This document shows positions 7,517 to 9,977 of a stretch of 9,977 bases of DNA, piece by piece. Origin of the DNA: JBOHUC01 sp050733935 (lineage in GTDB: Bacteria; Eisenbacteria; RBG-16-71-46; DASYSL01); assembly GCA_050733935.1 (NCBI GenBank), contig JBOHUC010000096.1:1-9977 (forward strand), in the 5' to 3' direction. Position numbers and translations under genes: made by a program. Each line of letters opens with the position of its first letter. Within the stretch, counting starts at the first letter, position 1. The notes under the pieces were generated by a model. It saw nothing but the letters and a program-made list of their open reading frames with translations. It was not told where the DNA came from and did not search any database.

Positions 7517-7546
7517 ACTATAAGAAAACCGTGACGAAAGCGTCAA
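7517..7546 (-). promoter_or_regulatory. Promoter of the TonB-receptor operon (TTGACG-N18-TATAGT)
   Basis: The minus strand has TTGACG (revcomp of 7541-7546) and TATAGT (revcomp of 7517-7522), each 5 of 6 to the sigma-70 consensus, spaced by 18 bases in an AT-richer stretch that stands out in this GC-rich window. The expected start is near 7510, giving a leader of about 63 bases. It is the only good promoter seen ahead of the four-gene operon. Confidence 0.75.
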
Positions 7547-7651
7547 CCCATTATTCCTCTTGCTGTTGGACGCCCTGGCACACGCGGGAGCAGGCATTCG
7601 TTCGTCCGTCCTCGGGCCCCACCGGCGGGCCGTTCCGCGTCGCCGCCTCAT

Positions 7652-7689
7652 AAAAGCGGCGGGACGCGCCGCCCCGCGACGCGTCCCGC
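7652..7689 (-). terminator. Terminator-like hairpin after the barrel gene
   Basis: On the minus strand GCGGGACGCG (7689-7680) and CGCGTCCCGC (7668-7659) form a perfect, GC-rich 10-bp stem with an 11-base loop. CGC and four T residues follow (to 7652), then AT. The stem is strong but the T tract is short and offset by three bases, so termination may be incomplete. It lies about 175 bases after the barrel-gene stop and about 105 bases before the operon promoter, the expected place for insulation. Confidence 0.55.
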
Positions 7690-7737
7690 AAGCACAGGTC
7701 AGGCGGGGGCCACGAGGCCTTCGCCCGGTCGGTGTGG

Positions 7738-7766
7738 AGAATGGCCGGTCGGGTATCTCCTGTCAA
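7738..7766 (-). promoter_or_regulatory. Weak promoter candidate upstream of the terminator-like hairpin
   Basis: A perfect -35 element TTGACA (revcomp of 7761-7766) is followed after 17 bases by CATTCT (revcomp of 7738-7743), which is only 3 of 6 to the -10 consensus. A transcript would begin near 7731 and reach the T tract of the hairpin after about 80 bases. Confidence 0.3.
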
Positions 7767-7864
7767 CCCCGAAATTTGCGGAACTCCCTGCCAGCGCGGC
7801 TCTGCCGGGCCGGCGGCACCGCGGACCCCGGTGGCTTCAACCCGGAGCCGCACCCCGGGACGCT

Positions 7865-9472
7865 CTAGAAGCGCCAGCGCCCGTACGCCATGAAGCGGAT
7901 CCCGGATCCTTCCTCTTCCGTCGGGTCGGGGAAGTTGGTCGAGCGCTGCGTGAACTCGAAACCGGCGTCGAGCGCGTAGCTCGAGGTCGGAGGCGCGTAG
8001 CCGGCGCCGAGCGTGAGCGCGTTCGCGACCAGCTCGTTGTTCGCCGTGTAGACGTCCTTGTCGTCCGAGCGATGCCAGCCGCCGACGCGCGCGGTCCACG
8101 TCGGATTCAAGAGGTACTCGACGCCCCCGCGGAGATCGGTGATGCGCTGGCGTGCGTGGATCGAGAGACCGTCGCGCGCGTTGTTGTAGCGATGCACTTC
8201 GGCGCCGGCCGACATGCGATCCGTGAAGCGATATCCGAGACCGACGCCTGCGTCCCAGTGCCGGAGCTCCTGGACCTCGGACGCGACCTTCTGGGGAAGT
8301 TCGAGCGTGTCGGCGGCGATCGCATCGATGAACGGATTGAAGTCGTTGGGAGCGGTCGTGGGCTCGACGTGATCGTGATCGTAGCGGACGTTGAAGTCCG
8401 CTCCGACGAGCAGGTTCTTCGCCGAGCCCCCGGGCGTGAGGTCGACGCGCGTGCGGAGATAGTCCAGCCGCTGGTCGTGGTCGAGACGGTTGCCGCGTCC
8501 CTGGAGCGGAATGCCGCCGGTTCCGCCCGACAGACTGAAGCGGTAGTCCTCCGTCGTGTGGAACATGAGACGCCCTACACTCAATCCCGCGCGCAGCCAC
8601 GAGAGCGAGGCGGGTGCGGCGATCGCGGTCAGCGAGTACTCGGTGATCGGACGCTTCTCGTCGGTCTCGAAGACGCGTCGGGCCGTCTCGTTCTTCCCCT
8701 TCACGTGCTGGTCGACGTGGTCGTACTGGATCGCGATCTGTCCGAGGTTGGCCTGATCCCAGCCGAGGCCGAACCCGATCCCGAGGAGGTTCGTATCAAA
8801 CTCGTTGCGATCGAAGAAATTTGGCTCGTCCACCACCTGGCCGTCGGTCAGCTCGACGTCGTCTCCGTCCACCGACATCGTGCGGAGCTCGCGGGTGAGA
8901 CTCTCCTGCCCGAACAGGAACCGGGCTCCCCAGAGCGCGCGCCGTCCGAACGCGGTGCCGCCGACCGTGGGGACGGCGACCGGAAGGCCGATCGAAGCGT
9001 CCTCGTAGACTCCGGTCTGCGCCGGGACCGCGCTGTTGAACGTGAGGTAGCTCCCGTCGAGGCCGGCCGCGAACTTGCCGGGATTCCGTCCGACGGCGAG
9101 CAGTCCGGTATTGAGCGCGCCCTTCCGGTCGGTTTCGAACCGCGTCGAGGAGACCGTGTGATGGTCCTTCCGCGAGCGGCCGTCGAACCACACGTCGAGC
9201 GACGTCGAATCGCGATCGGAGAGAAGTCCCGTGGTCGCGACACCGAAGTCCCACAGGTTGATCTCGTTGTTCTCGTCCTGGAACGCAAGGCTCGTCCCGC
9301 CGAGCATCGCGAGCCGGAGCGACGGCTGGCGCGCGCGCACGTCGAAGCCCGCGCGGTCGAGCGCCGGCGCCAGAAACTGGGCGGCCGCAGGGCGCGCCGC
9401 GAAGCCGAGCGCGATTGCGGTCAAAACCAGGGCGGGCAGGCGGAAGACCATGGGGGAGTCGACTCGGCTCAT
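7865..9472 (-). CDS. Predicted outer-membrane beta-barrel protein of unrecognised family
   Basis: The product has 535 residues and I do not recognise the family. Residues 1-31 are a signal peptide (LPALVLTAIALGFAARPAAA, cleaved before QF). The mature part has many short amphipathic stretches typical of barrel strands (LLGIGFGLGWDQANLGQIAIQ, split by turns; WDAGVGLGYRF; TWTARVGGWHR; LTLGAGYAPPTSSYALDAGF) and ends in MAYGRWRF, an aromatic-rich C-terminal strand with the terminal Phe used for Bam assembly. Loops are long and rich in Asp and Arg (for example 199-222, with VDGDDVELTDG). There are no cysteines, haem sites or enzyme motifs. A porin, or a structural or transport barrel, is possible. 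ATG 9472 is chosen over the in-frame extension to 9748 and over ATG 9451 because AAGGAG lies 7 bases upstream of 9472. The gene appears monocistronic: its own promoter upstream, a hairpin downstream. Confidence 0.88.
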   Translation of the reverse strand: MSRVDSPMVFRLPALVLTAIALGFAARPAAAQFLAPALDRAGFDVRARQPSLRLAMLGGTSLAFQDENNEINLWDFGVATTGLLSDRDSTSLDVWFDGRSRKDHHTVSSTRFETDRKGALNTGLLAVGRNPGKFAAGLDGSYLTFNSAVPAQTGVYEDASIGLPVAVPTVGGTAFGRRALWGARFLFGQESLTRELRTMSVDGDDVELTDGQVVDEPNFFDRNEFDTNLLGIGFGLGWDQANLGQIAIQYDHVDQHVKGKNETARRVFETDEKRPITEYSLTAIAAPASLSWLRAGLSVGRLMFHTTEDYRFSLSGGTGGIPLQGRGNRLDHDQRLDYLRTRVDLTPGGSAKNLLVGADFNVRYDHDHVEPTTAPNDFNPFIDAIAADTLELPQKVASEVQELRHWDAGVGLGYRFTDRMSAGAEVHRYNNARDGLSIHARQRITDLRGGVEYLLNPTWTARVGGWHRSDDKDVYTANNELVANALTLGAGYAPPTSSYALDAGFEFTQRSTNFPDPTEEEGSGIRFMAYGRWRF

Positions 9473-9479
9473 CCAGGAA

Positions 9480-9485
9480 CTCCTT
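9480..9485 (-). promoter_or_regulatory. Ribosome binding site that decides the start of the 535-residue barrel protein
   Basis: AAGGAG on the minus strand is followed by 7 bases and ATG 9472. The next in-frame ATG at 9451 has no such site, and the longer frame to 9748 runs back into the glycosylase gene and across the promoter. Confidence 0.8.
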
Positions 9486-9574
9486 GGGTTTCGGAGGAAA
9501 AAAAGAACGCGTCGCGCCGGGAACGCTCGCCCGGAGACGCCGCGGTCGGGGCGCGGGGCAACGCGCCGGGCGGC

Positions 9575-9603
9575 ATCGTAGGACCGGGTCCCGAACCTGT
9601 CAA
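9575..9603 (-). promoter_or_regulatory. Promoter of the barrel gene (TTGACA-N17-TACGAT)
   Basis: The minus strand has a perfect -35 element TTGACA (revcomp of 9598-9603) and, after the optimal 17 bases, TACGAT (revcomp of 9575-9580; 4 of 6 to consensus). The -35 element contains the TGA stop codon of the glycosylase gene. The spacer holds an 11-base palindrome, GGACC-C-GGTCC (9581-9591), which could be an operator. The start would be near 9568, giving a leader of about 95 bases that includes a small 6-bp hairpin at 9550-9567. Confidence 0.65.
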
Positions 9604-9977
9604 GCACGGCCGTGGACGGGCTCGGGGAACGGCCCGGCAGCCGACCCGCGGGCGCGCGAGATCGACGGACTCGAGGCCAGCCAGAACCGCCAGGGTTGCT
9701 CGACCGCGCGCCGGATCCCGACCCGTGTCCCGCTCCCGATCGGGCCATGCGGGCCCTCGCGCCGGACGATCACGAGTGGCGAGCGGGTGAGGTCGAGCCC
9801 GTCGTGCGCGCGCGTGAGGCCGAGCGCGCGCGTGACGCGTCCCGGCCCCGACGCGACGAGATGGAGCGGCAGGTCGGGCCGGCGCGCGCGCCAGCGCGCG
9901 AGCGAACGAACGGGCTCGATCGCCCGGACGAGCACCGCCCCGGCGCGCCCGGGCGCTTCGGTCACCACGTTCAGGCA
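9600..9977 (-). CDS. mpg: 3-methyladenine DNA glycosylase, Mpg/AAG family, C-terminal part (5' end off window)
   Basis: The 125 visible residues match the C-terminal half of alkyladenine DNA glycosylases, monofunctional base-excision enzymes that flip and remove alkylated purines from DNA. Recognisable blocks are CLNVVTEAPGRAGAVLVRAIEP at the window edge (read as CLNVV and VLVRAIEP), SGPGRVTRALGL, HDGLDLT, the TRVGI segment (ARVGI in many homologues) and PWRFWLASSPSISRARG near the end. A short tail rich in Gly, Pro and Ala follows to the TGA stop at 9600-9602. The catalytic Glu and the DNA-intercalating Tyr lie in the missing N-terminal part and cannot be checked. The frame is open to the window edge, so the gene is cut by the window and not visibly broken. 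It has no clear terminator; the promoter of the next gene overlaps its stop codon. It appears functionally unrelated to the envelope genes. Confidence 0.93.
   Translation of the reverse strand, partial: CLNVVTEAPGRAGAVLVRAIEPVRSLARWRARRPDLPLHLVASGPGRVTRALGLTRAHDGLDLTRSPLVIVRREGPHGPIGSGTRVGIRRAVEQPWRFWLASSPSISRARGSAAGPFPEPVHGRA

Larger units (their letters stand above)
7448..7864. other. Non-coding intergenic region between the barrel gene and the TonB-receptor operon
   Basis: These 417 bases hold no convincing gene on either strand. From right to left on the minus strand they contain a short 3' tail of the barrel gene, a weak TTGACA promoter candidate (7738-7766), a terminator-like hairpin (7652-7689), a GC-rich stretch without recognised content (about 7547-7650), the operon promoter (7517-7546) and a 63-base leader with two hairpins. 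The plus-strand open frame at 7560-7868 has an Arg/Pro/Ala-rich product with no domain. Confidence 0.7.

Noticed and set aside
7448..7651. 68-residue N-terminal extension of the TonB receptor
   Set aside because: The extension spans the promoter and the ribosome binding site and would bury the signal peptide. ATG 7447 is the supported start.
7447..7864. Cobalamin or other known riboswitch ahead of the TonB receptor
   Set aside because: No conserved cobalamin-box or other riboswitch core was recognised, and the leader of about 63 bases is too short for a cobalamin riboswitch.
7560..7868. Plus-strand small gene of 102 codons in the intergenic region
   Set aside because: The product is Arg/Pro/Ala-rich with no domain, and the region contains a terminator-like hairpin for the other strand.
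9473..9748. 92-residue N-terminal extension of the barrel protein
   Set aside because: It overlaps the glycosylase gene and the promoter; ATG 9472 has AAGGAG at ideal spacing and begins the signal peptide.
8072..9790. Plus-strand open frame of 572 codons
   Set aside because: It is antisense to the barrel gene and the glycosylase end, with Arg/Ala/Gly-rich composition and no signal peptide or domain.
1..9977. CRISPR arrays, insertion sequences, tRNA or rRNA genes
   Set aside because: No regular spaced repeats, transposase-like product, terminal inverted repeats or RNA-gene signatures were found on reading both strands.

Overview
The window is about 10 kb of very GC-rich bacterial chromosome in which every convincing gene lies on the minus strand, so transcription runs from right to left. 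It holds the C-terminal part of a DNA-repair gene at the right edge, a lone outer-membrane barrel gene, a 417-base intergenic region with regulatory signals, and a four-gene envelope operon that runs off the left edge.

Layout in transcription order: (1) 9977-9600, C-terminal 125 residues of a 3-methyladenine DNA glycosylase (Mpg/AAG family). (2) 9472-7865, a 535-residue predicted outer-membrane beta-barrel of unrecognised family, with a strong promoter (TTGACA-N17-TACGAT) that overlaps the glycosylase stop codon. (3) 7864-7448, non-coding: a terminator-like hairpin, a weak internal promoter candidate, a good promoter for the next gene, and a leader with two hairpins. (4) 7447-4754, a TonB-dependent receptor with an N-terminal carboxypeptidase-regulatory-like domain. 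(5) 4713-1957, a 918-residue secreted beta-rich protein with two thrombospondin-type-3-like calcium loops, a fibronectin-III-like segment and a C-terminal FlgD-Ig/T9SS-sorting-like domain. (6) 1901-957, a PorV/PorQ-family outer-membrane protein. (7) from about 898 off the left edge, an exported beta-rich protein that resembles the N-terminal part of GWxTD-domain proteins. Genes 4 to 7 are separated by at most about 60 bases and only the first has a visible promoter, so they look like one operon.

Organism: the combination of PorV/PorQ protein, FlgD-like C-terminal sorting domain, SusC-style TonB receptor and GWxTD-like protein points to the FCB group. Very high GC, clear Shine-Dalgarno sequences before the full-length genes and classical -35/-10 promoters argue against Bacteroidota proper. 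They fit a candidate FCB lineage such as Eisenbacteria, or less surely Krumholzibacteriota or Latescibacterota. This placement is inference from gene content, not from a marker gene.

Working model (inference): the receptor imports or passes a substrate through the outer membrane, the 918-residue protein is exported by its C-terminal domain and acts at the surface, and the PorV-like protein is the outer-membrane shuttle for that cargo, as PorV does in type IX secretion. The substrate cannot be read from the sequence. The most notable points are the linkage of cargo-like C-terminal domain and PorV homologue, the absence of a SusD gene, and the left-edge gene, which has no canonical start codon where its signal peptide should begin.
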